Below are positions 41,915 to 51,375 of a stretch of DNA of 64,000 nucleotides, piece by piece. The stretch spans positions 62,001 to 126,000 of the forward strand of contig CAUYUJ010019603.1 in the NCBI GenBank assembly GCA_963575745.1, in the 5' to 3' direction. Position 1 is the stretch's first letter. The number at the start of each line of letters is the position of its first letter. The translations under genes and the position numbers were made by a program. Source of the DNA: Prorocentrum cordatum (Eukaryota; Sar; Dinophyceae; Prorocentrales; Prorocentraceae). The notes under the pieces were generated by a model. That model had not been told where the DNA came from and ran no database searches. It saw only the letters and a program-made list of their open reading frames with translations.

Positions 41915-42960
41915 TTATGTCACCCTCCCCCCCCTTGAGATGGCGCCCCCGCGCCCCCGCTCCGACGCGTCGCTCGAGGCGATCGTGGGGCAGACGGACC
42001 CCGAAAGGTCCTTCCAACAGGAACAGGCGAGGTGGGCGGCCCAGCGTAGGTCTTTACGAAAAACATCCCATGGCGCCCGCTCGTGACGGCGCCTAGCTAT
42101 GACTGCGTGCGCCGCGTTGAAGCAAGACAACAGCTCGCGACACATCAGGAACGCGCGCGCGCAGCGGCCCGCGAGAACCTCCAGATCCTTCCCCGAGAGT
42201 CGAGGGCGTCCAAGAGCATGCTGAAGAGCCACGCGGGCCCTCCACGCGCGACGTTCCTCAGCGCGCGCCGCAGGCCGCTCGCTAGACCCAGCTTCCGCCG
42301 AGTGAGCGCGCAACCGGGCAGCGCGAAGCTCTTCGGTCGCGCTCTCGGCCGCGTCGCGCGCGGCTTGCGATCCTGGGCCCTGGACTGTGGTCCTAGGCCA
42401 AGCACCCGAGAACTGATGTCCTCGAGTGCGCGCTGACACCAGTTCAGGGCGCGAGCGCACCTCGTCGCGAGAACGCAACATCGAAGATAAGCAGACGTGC
42501 TGGGAGAGACTTCAGACCCCATCGACCGGGACAGACGCTCCTACTCTGCCCGCTCGAACCGGCGCCAGCCCGAATAATGGTCGAAGCTCGACGGGCATCG
42601 CCACTTGATAAAACGCATTGTTCGCATCGGTCTGACCGAGCTCGACAATGAGATCGGCGGCGGCAAACGCGCGAGAGGAATCGCCGGGGGCCAAGCGGGT
42701 CTCCGGAGGACTTTAACCGACGTGAACACCTGTGAGCGCCAATGATGAAACATTGCTTGCCGCTCTTTTTCTGGGCGTCGAACCATCCGCAAGTCTCGAC
42801 CACCGCAAGAGAATGCTCAATCATTCCTTTGCTCGACATGAGGGCCGCGAGATGCTCGCGCTCGCGCGGGCGGTTCAAGAGCGGGCCCCCGCGCGGTCGG
42901 CGCGGGGCGCCCTCGAGACCCAATCGCCCCCCGACTGTTAGAAGCGGAAATTTCTCACTA
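41915..42960 (-). pseudogene. Reverse transcriptase and RNase H start of the DIRS-like element
   Basis: EREHLAALMSSKGMIEHSLA, then VVETCGWFDAQKKSGKQCFI is the palm-entry segment (x-V-G-x-F-x-V-K-K-x-G-K-x-R type). After a shift, AFAAADLIVELGQTDANNAF with the motif A Asp at about 42620, then YQVAMPVELRPLFGLAPVRA. A motif-B-like VPVDGVWSLSQHVCL follows, but no Y-V-D-N/D box is found before the downstream helical part (LSGKDLEVLAGRCARAFLMC). RNase H begins PTIASSDASERGRGGAI at about 41940-41990. RT is therefore incomplete. Confidence 0.65.
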
Positions 42961-43700
42961 TTGCTTTGAAGCAGCTACTTGCTGAAGGAAGCGAGCCTTT
43001 TAGTGAAATGCTGTTGCTCTGTCGCGCGACGCCCGCGGCGGCGCGCCCGAAGCGCCGAGTCGCGTCCTGCGCTCGCGCCCCGAATCTCCTACCAGGGGGC
43101 ATCTACCACTCGCTGAAAACATGTCCGAGGATCGCCGCGACCCGATGCAGCGCGACCCTGACTACTCGAGCAAATGCATCGCGGGGTGAACTGACAGGGG
43201 GGGGGAAGGGCCCCCCGCCCCCCGACCAGGCCCTGGCCCCGCGCGCCCAGGGCTTTACCAAGGCTGGCCGCGGCCTCTACTAAAGCGAAGAAGCGGCTTT
43301 ACTAAAACGAGGGAGCGGCTTTACTGCAGCGAAGAAGCGGCTACTAAAGCGAGAAAGCGCCTATGATAAAAGGAGAGCCGCTCGATGCACTCCGAAAAAA
43401 GGACGTTCTACCAAAAAGAAAGCTTTAGTGAAGCGGGGGGGCGGCTGGGGTAAAACTGCGCGCCGAAATTTCGCTCCGCCCATAAAATCTGGCGCTGGGC
43501 TCCAGGGGCGAGAGCGGAGCGCGTGTTCGCCCGTGGGCCCGGGCCCTGTCGCCGCCGTCGCCGTGGCGTTCGTCGTTGCCGCCGTCGCCGTTGTCGCCGT
43601 CGTCATCGCCGTCGGCGCCGACGCCGCCGTCGTCGCCGCCGTCGCCGTCGTCGTCGCCGCGACGCCCGCGCATTCAAGTTAGAGCCCGCGGCGGGTCGCG
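42961..43700. repeat. Repeats inserted between pre-RT and RT domains
   Basis: 43270-43440: five or six units of about 20 bases (GAAGCGGCTTTACTAAAGC). 43545-43675: (GCCGTC)n/(GTCGCC)n. 42961-43260 is GC-rich without recognised coding sequence. They interrupt the polyprotein between 44300 and 42960. Confidence 0.7.
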
Positions 43701-44374
43701 CGTGGCCGCGCGCGCCATTGCGCTCGCCCGACGGGGGCCCAGGCAGACGTCGTGTTTTTTCTTCCATCCACAACTGATTAAAAGTATCAATGGGAAAATT
43801 ACGCCCCTGAGACCGATCCTTCGGCAAAAGATATTCGTTCGCAGAACCGCGGACCTCAGGGCGGCCATCGCGCGGCAACTGGTCCGAGTCGACAGGCCTG
43901 TCCTTTCCGCCTAGGCTTAGCAGGCCGATTTTCATCAGCGCCGCGGTCGTCGGGGCCCCTCGTGACAATGGTCAGCCCAGAGCTCTTTGATGGCCCCCTG
44001 GCAGGTGAGGTCTGCTGGAGGCATCCCCCGCCGATCGACGCCGGCCATCGCGTCCGCCATGCCGAGGTCGTGCGCGATGGGCCAGGAGCGGGCGGACGTC
44101 TTGGACTCGGTGTCCTCGCGCGGCCGGTCCCCGAGTTCATTCGACGCCCGCGCGCCGCGGGCGGCGCGCGATCGGGCCTCGGCGCGGCGCATGAGCTCCC
44201 AGCAGACGCCGCGCTCGTCCACCTTGGACCTCGGGCGGCCCGCCAATGCCATCGGCGTGAAGCGGCGCGGCGTCTCGCTGACCAAAATACACACCACCGC
44301 GATAACGACGCCGGGGCTTCCCCTGCTGCTTGCGGGCGGGAGGGTCGGGGTCAGCCCTCCGCCTCGAGGCTGGC
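43701..44374 (-). pseudogene. Poorly preserved pre-RT connector
   Basis: Pieces such as ALMKIGLLSLGGKDRPVDSD and GSANEYLLPKDRSQGRNFPI (43960-43780) have natural composition; the rest is Arg/Gly-rich in every frame. It lies where the region between the pre-RT domain and RT would be. No motif is assigned. Confidence 0.35.
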
Positions 44375-45473
44375 TCAGCCATTGACGCGCGAGAGACGTG
44401 CCCCCCCCCGCGCTTTCCGCGCCCCCTTCGCCGCGCTCGCGTCCTCCTCGATCTCCTTTGACGACCGCTCCACCAGCTCCGGGCAGATCGACGCCTCCCC
44501 GCCGAGCCAGTGGGGGCCCGTGAAGCAGGCTGCCTCCTCCCGCGACGGCCTCGCGCTCTGCTCCTTGATGGCGGTGGCCTTCCCCTTCTTCTCGTAGTGC
44601 TGCTCGATCAGCTGGCGGCGCCAAGGAATCGCCTCGAACCCCGCCAGGTTGGGAATATCGACCTGGTCGTAATCTCCAAGTGTTGGAAGGCCCCCATCCC
44701 GCCCCCGTGCTCCTGGGCGCCGAAATCGGACCCCTGCAAGCGAAGATGCCCGACCCACCAGCGATGATGGCCCACTGGGCCCCCGCCTCCGCGATCCGCG
44801 AATCGCGCGCGCCAGTCAACCGCGCGCGGCCCAGGCAGAGGCCAGTCACTGAACGGCGCCTGTGACATCCTGGTGGCCGTCTCCCTCCGGAGGCGCTGGC
44901 GCGCGCCTGGCGTGTTGTGCGTCGCTAGCGGCGCCCGCGCATACAGGCTGCTTCCGGCTTCGCCCCGGCGGCTCGCCGTGCGGCTGCGGTGCTCCTCCGA
45001 CGTGTCGCCCTCCAGGAGCCGCTCCACGAACGCCCGGGCGTCGCTCGGCAGGGGCGCCAAGCCCGTGCGCGAATCGCTTGGCGCCCGACGCCAAGCCAGA
45101 GAGCTCCACCACGTCCCCGACGCGCGCGCCGTCGCAATCCACGGCCACGACCCAGCGGCCAGGCAGAACTGGGGGCTCGGAAAGAGGCGACAGCGGCGCG
45201 GCGCCTCTCGGGGTCGGCGGCCCCTCGATCGGCTGGAAGTTGCTGATGCTATCAGTCGCCGCGCGCCGGCCACAGGCGTCGTCCTCCTGGTCGCGCATTG
45301 CCGACGCCTGCTCGCCCGGCCGGCGAAGCCTATCTCCGCGGGGCACCTGGCCGAAGCGGTAGCCTCGGCCCCGCGCCCGCGGAGGGTCGACCCCAGACGC
45401 GTTCTCCCAGGTCACCTCGCGGATATCGGGCCCGTCCGCCAAATCCTCCGCGCACATGTCTCCGTCCGGGGTG
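44375..45473 (-). pseudogene. N-terminal and pre-RT domains of the DIRS-like element
   Basis: From the alpha boundary: ITPDGDMCAEDLADGPDIRE, then PVLPGRWVVAVDCDGARVGD (45150-45100), then in shifted frames LPSDARAFVERLLEGDTSEE, PFSDWPLPGPRAVDW (44860-44810), GHHRWWV, GAFQHLEI, YDQVDIPNLAGFEAIPWRRQ, LIEQHYEKKGK (44680-44590) and SICPELVERSSKEIEEDASA. These blocks occur together in dinoflagellate DIRS-like polyproteins as I recall them. Their biochemical role is unknown to me. Frame changes near 45250, 44700 and 44600. Confidence 0.65.
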
Positions 45474-45629
45474 ATTATCCCGGCAAAACAACCTAACAGC
45501 GATGTGTAGGAGCATATCTGGAAACATTCCCCTTAAGATTCAGATGAGAATCCAGTTGTCGAATTCTGCTGTTCTCGCAGTCGTAGTCGCATTCAGGATG
45601 ACAGTCGCAGTGGCAACGGCAGTCGCAGT

Positions 45630-47235
45630 CTCAGCCTCAGCCTGCCTCAGCCTCAGCCTCAGCCTGCTTCGGCCTCAGCATCAGTCTGCCATCAGCCTCG
45701 GCCTCGGCCTCAGCCTGCCTCAGCCTTGCCCTGCATCAGCCTCAGCCTCAGCCTCAGCCTGCCTCAGCATCAGCCTGCCTCAGCCTCAGCCCGCATCTGC
45801 CTCTGCCTCAGCCTCAGCCTGCCTCAGCCTCAACCTCAGCCTGTCTCAGCCTCAGCCTCAGCCTGCTTCAGCCTCAGCCTCAGTCTGCCTTCAGCCTCGG
45901 CCTCGGCCTCAGCCTGCCTCAGCCTGAGCCTGCATCAGCCTCAGCCTCAGCCTCAGCCTGCCTCAGCCTCAGCCTCAGCCTGCCGCAGCCTCAGCCTCAG
46001 CCTCAGCCTCAGTCTGCCGTCGGCGTCGGCCTCAGCCTGCCTCAGCCTCAGCCTGCATCAGCCTCAGCCTCAGCTTGCCTCAGCATCAGCCTGCCTCAGC
46101 CTCAGCCTCAGCCTGCTTCAGCCTCAGCCTCAGTGTGCCTGCAGCCTCGGCCTCAGCCTCAGCCTCAGCCTGCTTCAGCCTCAGCCTCAGCCTGCTTCAG
46201 CCTCAGCCTCAGTCTGCATTCAGCCTCGGCCTCAGCCTCAGCCTGCCTCAGCCTTGCCCTGCATCAGCCTCAGCCTCAGCCTCAGCCTGCCTCAGCCTCA
46301 GCCTGCCTCAGCCTCAGCCTCAGCCTGCCTCAACCTCAGCCTGCTTCAGCCTCAGCCTCAGTCTGCCTTCAGCCTCGGCCTCAGCCTGCCTCAGCCTCAG
46401 CCTCAGCCTCAGCCTCCGCCTGCCTCAGCTTCAGCCTGCCTCAGCCTCAGCCTCAGCCTGCCTCAGCCTCAGCCTCAGCCTGCTTCAGCCTCAGCATCAG
46501 TCTGCCTTCAGCCTCGGCCTCGGCCTCCGCCTGCCTCAGCCTCAGCCTGAGCCTCAACCTCAGCCTCAGCCTGCCTCAGCCTCAGCCTGCCTGCCTCAGC
46601 CTCAGCCTCAGCCTCAGCCTCAGCCTCAGCCTCAGCCTGCCTCAGCCTCAGCCTCAGCCTGCTTCAGCCTCAGCCTCAGCCTCAGCCTCAGCCTGCCTCA
46701 GCCTCAGCCTCAGCCTCAGCCTCAGCCTCAGCCTGCAGCCTCAGCCTCAGCCTGCAGCCTCAGCCTCAGCCTCAGCCTCAGCCCTCAGCCTCAGCCTGCA
46801 TCAGCCTCAGCCTCAGCCTCAGCCTGCCTCAGCATCAGCCTGCCTCAGCCTCAGCCTCAGCCTGCCTCTGCCTGCCTCAGCCTGCCTTCAGCCTCAGCCT
46901 CAGTGCCTCAGCCTCGGCCTCAGCCTCAGCCTGCCTCAGCCTCAGCCTGCATCAGCCTCAGCCTCAGCCTCAGCCTGCCTCAGCCTCAGCCTCAGCCTGC
47001 CTCAGCCTCAGCCTGCCTCTGCCTCAGCCTCAGCCTCAGCCTCAGCCTCAGCAGCCTCAGCCCTCAGCCTCAGCCTCAGCCTCAGCCTCAGCCTCAGCCT
47101 CAGCCTCCTCAGCCTCAGCCTCAGCCTGCTTCAGCCTCAGCCTCAGCCTCAGCCTCAGCCTCAGGCCTGGCCTCGGCCTCAGCCTCAGCCTGCCTCAGCC
47201 TCAGCCTGCCTCAGCCTCAGCCTCAGCCTGCCTCA
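45630..47235 (-). repeat. CAGCCT hexamer array
   Basis: About 1.6 kb of AGCCTC/CAGCCT with AGCCTGCCTC and TTCAGCCTCGG variants; reverse complement of 31256-32355. Open frames of up to 413 codons are artefacts. Confidence 0.95.
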
Positions 47236-47239
47236 GCAT

Positions 47240-47505
47240 TCAAAAGGTGGATTCTGGGAACTCGAAGACCACGAAATGGCCTAGAGTTGGCTCTGGGCAT
47301 TCAAAATCATGCTTAGGAATGGAGTTCTGGGAACTCGAAGACCACGAAGTGGCCTACAGCTGGCTCCGGGCTTTCAAAATCATGCCCCAAAATTGAGTTC
47401 TGGGAACTCGAAGGCCACGAAGTGGCCTACAGTTGGCTCCGGGCATTCAAAATCATGCCCAGGAATGGAGTTCTGGGAACTCGAAGACCACGAAGTGTGT
47501 TACTG
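47240..47505 (-). repeat. 73-bp minisatellite units of element alpha, copy 2
   Basis: Three to four units: GCATTCAAAATCATGC, GGAATGGAGTTCTGGGAACT, CGAAGACCACGAAGTGGCCT, AC(A)GTTGGCTCCGG. They resemble most the CATGATTTTGAATG variant of copy 1, whereas the predominant copy-1 unit has CACATTTTGGATG, so the arrays have diverged or expanded independently. Confidence 0.85.
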
Positions 47506-47634
47506 TTGGATTAAAAAGAATCCCCGGATCCCGTCCGGATCCCGTCCGGATCCTGCCCAGACCCCCCTGGGGAGTCATGACGCTCTCTTTTGACCCTACT
47601 AGAAACCTATCAATCTTCGCTGTTAGGTAAAAAT

Positions 47635-47965
47635 CACCGAAGCGTCATCCGACGACTGGAGCCGCCTCGAGAGCAATCTTTGATGGTACAGAGCGGCTGT
47701 GCCCACCCGATCTCGCACCCGCGCCGTCTCGACTGTCTCCGCCCTGGCCGCCATGGCCACCACCGCGCTCGGTGCGGTCTCGGCCCAGCCTGCCCGCGCT
47801 CAGCGCGAGCGCCGCGATGCCGCCCGTGAGCCCCGGCCCGACGAGCAGACCCAGCGCGAAGAGGGCCAGCCCCCCCGAGGCTCAGCGGGCTGCAGGGCTC
47901 CGCCTTGGGTGCCGCTGGGCACTGGCTAGCGTGGCGCGCTGGGCAGGGCGGGCACGCCACAGGCT
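47635..47965 (-). pseudogene. N-terminal membrane segment of the DIRS-like polyprotein, upstream of alpha
   Basis: LGGLALFALGLLVGPGLTGG, then IAALALSAGRLG (47880-47786) is a strong transmembrane-like segment followed by an Arg/Gly-rich part; a neighbouring frame reads RVRDRVGTAALYHQRLLSRR, then LQSSDDASVI up to the alpha boundary at 47634. On the other side of alpha the frame resumes with TPDGDMC, so alpha sits between DASVI and TPDGD. The frames differ, so at least one more indel is present. Confidence 0.6.
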
Positions 47966-48124
47966 GCGGGCACGCAGCCGGCTGCGGGCAGGCCAGGGGC
48001 GGGCGCGCTGGAGCCGCGGGGCACCGCAACAAGCATGGCTGGGTGACCTGCCCCGCTGCCTACAACCCTGCAGTCCAAATGCTGAGCCCCTGCCATCCGC
48101 CGCGAGCGCCCACGCTCGCCTGAA

Positions 48125-48297
48125 GTCTTTGAACCCCGATGGGTACGGAGAAAGAGAAAACAAGAAAAAAACAGAGGTGAAGACCGAAAGGGCACCAAGA
48201 ACTGCACCTCTGCTTGACTTGTACCCTGTGTGATCTCACGCGGCCTACCGTGGGAGCATTGCGCACAGAGCTATGACGATACGGGTCAACTCACAAT
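48125..48297 (-). repeat. Terminal direct repeat, right copy
   Basis: Counterpart of 39347-39520. It lies about 250 bases upstream (on the minus strand) of the N-terminal membrane segment, the position of a 5' terminal repeat containing the promoter. Confidence 0.75.
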
Positions 48298-48640
48298 CTA
48301 TGTACATACTTGTATATGTATGTGCGCACACCACTCGCGCGCGCTTCGCGCGTTCAGGCTGTAACGCAGCCGATGGCGCTGTGATGAAACGCGTGTGACG
48401 CGGTTCTTGGCCTCCCCTTGTCCTCGCCCATCTTTCCTCGCGCTCCCTCGTCCTCCTCCTTTTGTTCGCCCTTCCTACTGCCATCCTCTTCCCCCTCCAA
48501 TTCTTCCTTGTTCTCCTCCCTCCTCCTCGGCCTGCCGCTGCATCCTGTCGCCTTCTCCTCCTCTTCCTTCTCCCCCTCCTTCTGTTCCTCCTCCTCCTCC
48601 TCCTGCCTCCATTCCATTTGGTCCGTCTTGGGCTGGTCCA
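48298..48640. other. Pyrimidine-rich spacer
   Basis: 48400-48610 is CTC/TCC-rich; 48298-48400 has short TGTATATGTATGTG and GCGCGCGCTTCGCGCG pieces. No gene seen. Confidence 0.5.
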
Positions 48641-50420
48641 GCCGCCCTCTGGCGTGGTTCTCTTGGACATCTCGTGGGCCATATTTGGGTTATTTGGGGC
48701 CCCTCATGGGCCGCGGTGGGCTCCTTGGTAGCCAAGGAAAAAACTATAAGGAAATCATGCGTCTTTTTTGTTTAGTGGGCCGCCTCGGAGTCCTGCTGGG
48801 ACGATGGTTGCGCAATCTTTAAAAATGTCGGTCTCTCGTGGGGCTGTCGTGAGTCCCCTCGCGTTGGACGATTTTGCCTTCTTGGGGGCAATCTTGAAGA
48901 ACTTCCTGGCAACCTCCAACTTATTTTAAAACCGTCTTCAAATCTCTGGGACGCATGCCGGGGAGACCTTCTGGGAGGTATGCCAGGGCCCCTTTTGGGG
49001 CGTCTTGGGGATCTCTTGGGGCCATATTGGGGCCGTCCTTGGGCCCCCTTGGGCTCCTCTGGGCCGTCTTAGAAATCTCCTGGGGGCGCGTTCAAGCCGT
49101 ATGCGCCGCTTCCTCCCTCCTCTTCTCTGCCTAATTCAAACTTCGCGCGGTCCGCTTAGCTTCGACCGGAAGAGGTGCGCTCTCGACCCGCGGATCAAAA
49201 AAGTGTTCTAGCCGTATGTGGCCTGCCTTGGGCCGTCTCGGCGCCCTCTTGTGCCCCCGTGGAAGCCTTATGGGGGCATCTTGCAGTCCGTTGTCTTTGA
49301 GCTCCTTAGGACTTTGGCCGTCTCAGTGCGACTTGTGGGGCCTCTTGGGCCGTCTTGGGCGCTGCATCAACTAAACGATCGAGCAGGCAAACATCGTTAA
49401 AACAATCAAACGAGAGCATCTGCGTTATTGGCCTCTCGAGGCCCTCTCGCTGGCCCTCGTGGATGCGCTCTTGCGGTCCTTGTCGTCTTTTCGGGCCGTC
49501 CTGAGGCCATCTAAGACTCTCTTGGGCTATCTTGGACCGCCTGGGCGGTTTCTTGCCGCCCTCGCGTTCCATCGCGGAAGCCTCTGGATGCCCAAAAGCC
49601 CCCCTGAACCCTGACAGGGCCCGCTGTCTCCTGGGGCCCAAGTGGGTTGCGTGGTTGGGCGGGGGGGGCAAATTTACAAACAAGTGGGCCGACCTGGGGC
49701 TGGGGCGGCTCTCCTCCCTTCGCCCTTCTCCCTCCGTCTCATCATCGTTGCATAGTCCTGTCATCCCTAGGTTGTGGACGACGGCGTCTTAGGGGCTTCT
49801 TAGGGCCTCGTGGGGGCGTCTGCTAGCCTGCTGGCGGTCTCCGGGGTGCCTTTGAGCCATCCTGGGACGCATGCTAACTTTGTGGAAGAGTGGCGCTGTG
49901 GCGTTCCATACTTCGATGAAGGTGGGACAGGAAGAAACAACAAGATAACTAGGTGCCTGAGAGGTGTCCGCTGAGGGTGTCCGTGCATCCGTGGGACCTC
50001 TTCGGGGCCGTTTGGGGCCTCCTGGAAGGGCCTCTGGGGGGCCTTTCTGGTAGCCTGTCGAGGGGCACCTGGGTCCTCTTGGGGGCCTCTTGGGGGCCGC
50101 TTGGAGCCTTCTTGGGCCTTGTTAGGGAGGTCTTGGGCCGTCTCGGGGGTATCTTGGGCCGCCTTGGGGGCCCTCTCGGAGGCCTCTTGAACCGTCTTGG
50201 GGCAGTTTGGGGAGCCTCGCGGGTCGTCTGGGCTTGTATTCCAATCCAAGAACGAATGCGCTAACAATGGGTAATGTTTGCCTCCTGGGGTGCTTCAGGG
50301 AATCCTCTTGGAGCCCTCTTGGGCCGCCTTGAAGCCATCTTGGGCGTCTTAGAACGCTCTTGGGCCGTCTCGAGAGCATCTTGGACCGTCTTGGAGGCTT
50401 CTTGGGATCATCGTGGCCTG
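48641..50420 (+). repeat. GGCCGTCTTGGGGGCCTCTTGG degenerate repeat region
   Basis: Irregular copies of CTTGGGCCGTCTTGGG, GGGGCCTCTTGGGGGCC and CTTGGAGCC spaced 20-30 bases dominate 48950-49090, 49210-49360, 49430-49560 and 49990-50420. Interspersed unique parts: 49100-49210, 49580-49980. It is the inverse of the motif in 7039-7345 and 54100-54700. No coding sequence. Confidence 0.75.
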
Positions 50421-51375
50421 GCTGGACAAAGCTGGGGGAGCCCCAGGAGGCCCTAGACCCGCATTGGCGGTTTGGTGTCCTGGTTTTTGGACCCCCAAAT
50501 CCTTCCCCACTTAAGCTCACATCCGTATTATTCTCCTCGTCTTCCTTCTCCACCCTCCTCTTGCTCCCCTTTCGCTTGCCTCATCCTCCTATTGGTCGTC
50601 ATCCTCGCCCTCGCCCTTGTCTTACTCATCGTACTCTTTTCCCTCATAACCTTCTGTATCATGCTCTGACCGATGCGTTTTTTCTCTTAACCATGCAAAG
50701 CGCCACTCCTCTTCATCCTGCCCCTGTATCATTCCTGCCCTCGCCCTCGTCCTTCTACTCCCCTCCATCTCCTCGTCCTCCTCCTCCTCCTCGTCATCCG
50801 CGTCCCCCTCTTCCTCTTCTGCGCTTCTTCTTTGTACCATTGCCAGCATTCACGCTACCCATCCTCATCCTCCATTCATCCTCGCTCTCCTCCTCGGAGC
50901 CGCCTCTGGCGCAACAATGCCCACGATGCGAAACTCAACGCAACAACAAACAAGAAGAGAACAGCACACGCTAAAGAGTTTTTTGGACATCCCTCATTAC
51001 CTTGCGACCTTCAAACAGAGCCGCCAAAAGCAAATGTGGAATGCATCGACTCAAACAGCCTGTGAATTACTATCTGCCGCGCGCGAGGGGTGCGACGGGA
51101 TCATTGCACCCAGGCGGGGGAAGCGACTCAAAATGCGAAGGACGGCAAACGTATTGATAGACATCTGATGTTGCCTCTCGCACCCCCGAGCGAACACCAT
51201 CTTGCTGTTCGTGACACCGCAACAGGCCTCGACCTTTCTCGTGCGAGTCTGCTTGCAGACAACGATGCTCGTACGAACACTGGAGTCCCCAATCGACATC
51301 TGGTCACCCAAGACGTCGTGGATCCAGTTGTCAGTTTTTGCTATCATTGGGTGATCCTTTCAACTGGTCTAATTT
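50421..51375. other. CT-rich spacer upstream of nothing recognised, 3' flank of glycosyltransferase gene
   Basis: 50510-50880 is pyrimidine-rich (TCCTCCTCCTC and CCTCGCCCTCG). 50900-51375 is unique-looking and on the minus strand lies 3' of the glycosyltransferase stop, so it probably holds its 3' UTR. No polyadenylation signal could be assigned. Confidence 0.45.

Larger units (their letters stand above)
45474..47634 (-). mobile_element. Element alpha, copy 2, inserted in the DIRS-like polyprotein
   Basis: Left end ATTATCCCGGCAAAACAACC, then TAACAGCGATG; right end TCTTCGCTGTTAGGTAAAAAT (47634). Ends and unique subterminal parts (CATTCCCCTTAAGATTCAGA, CTGTTCTCGCAGTCGTAGTC; right: CAATCTTCGC, CCTATCAATC, CCCCCCTGGGGAGTCATGA) are inverted matches of 30151-32513. 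Internal order is the same: hexamer array (45630-47235), then three or four 73-bp-type units (47240-47500). Inserted in the same relative direction as the reverse of copy 1. No coding capacity. Confidence 0.8.
39347..48297 (-). mobile_element. DIRS-like (tyrosine recombinase) retroelement, degenerate, split by element alpha
   Basis: Reading leftwards: terminal repeat, N-terminal membrane segment, (alpha insertion), N-terminal conserved domain, pre-RT domain, RT, RNase H, tyrosine recombinase, methyltransferase-like domain, terminal repeat. There is no DDE integrase or aspartic protease. RT-RNase H followed by a tyrosine recombinase is the hallmark of DIRS-type YR retrotransposons. The domain set is one I recall as common in Symbiodiniaceae polyproteins. 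The copy is inactive: many frameshifts, the RT motif C region missing, recombinase Tyr replaced and a 2.2-kb insertion. Confidence 0.75.
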
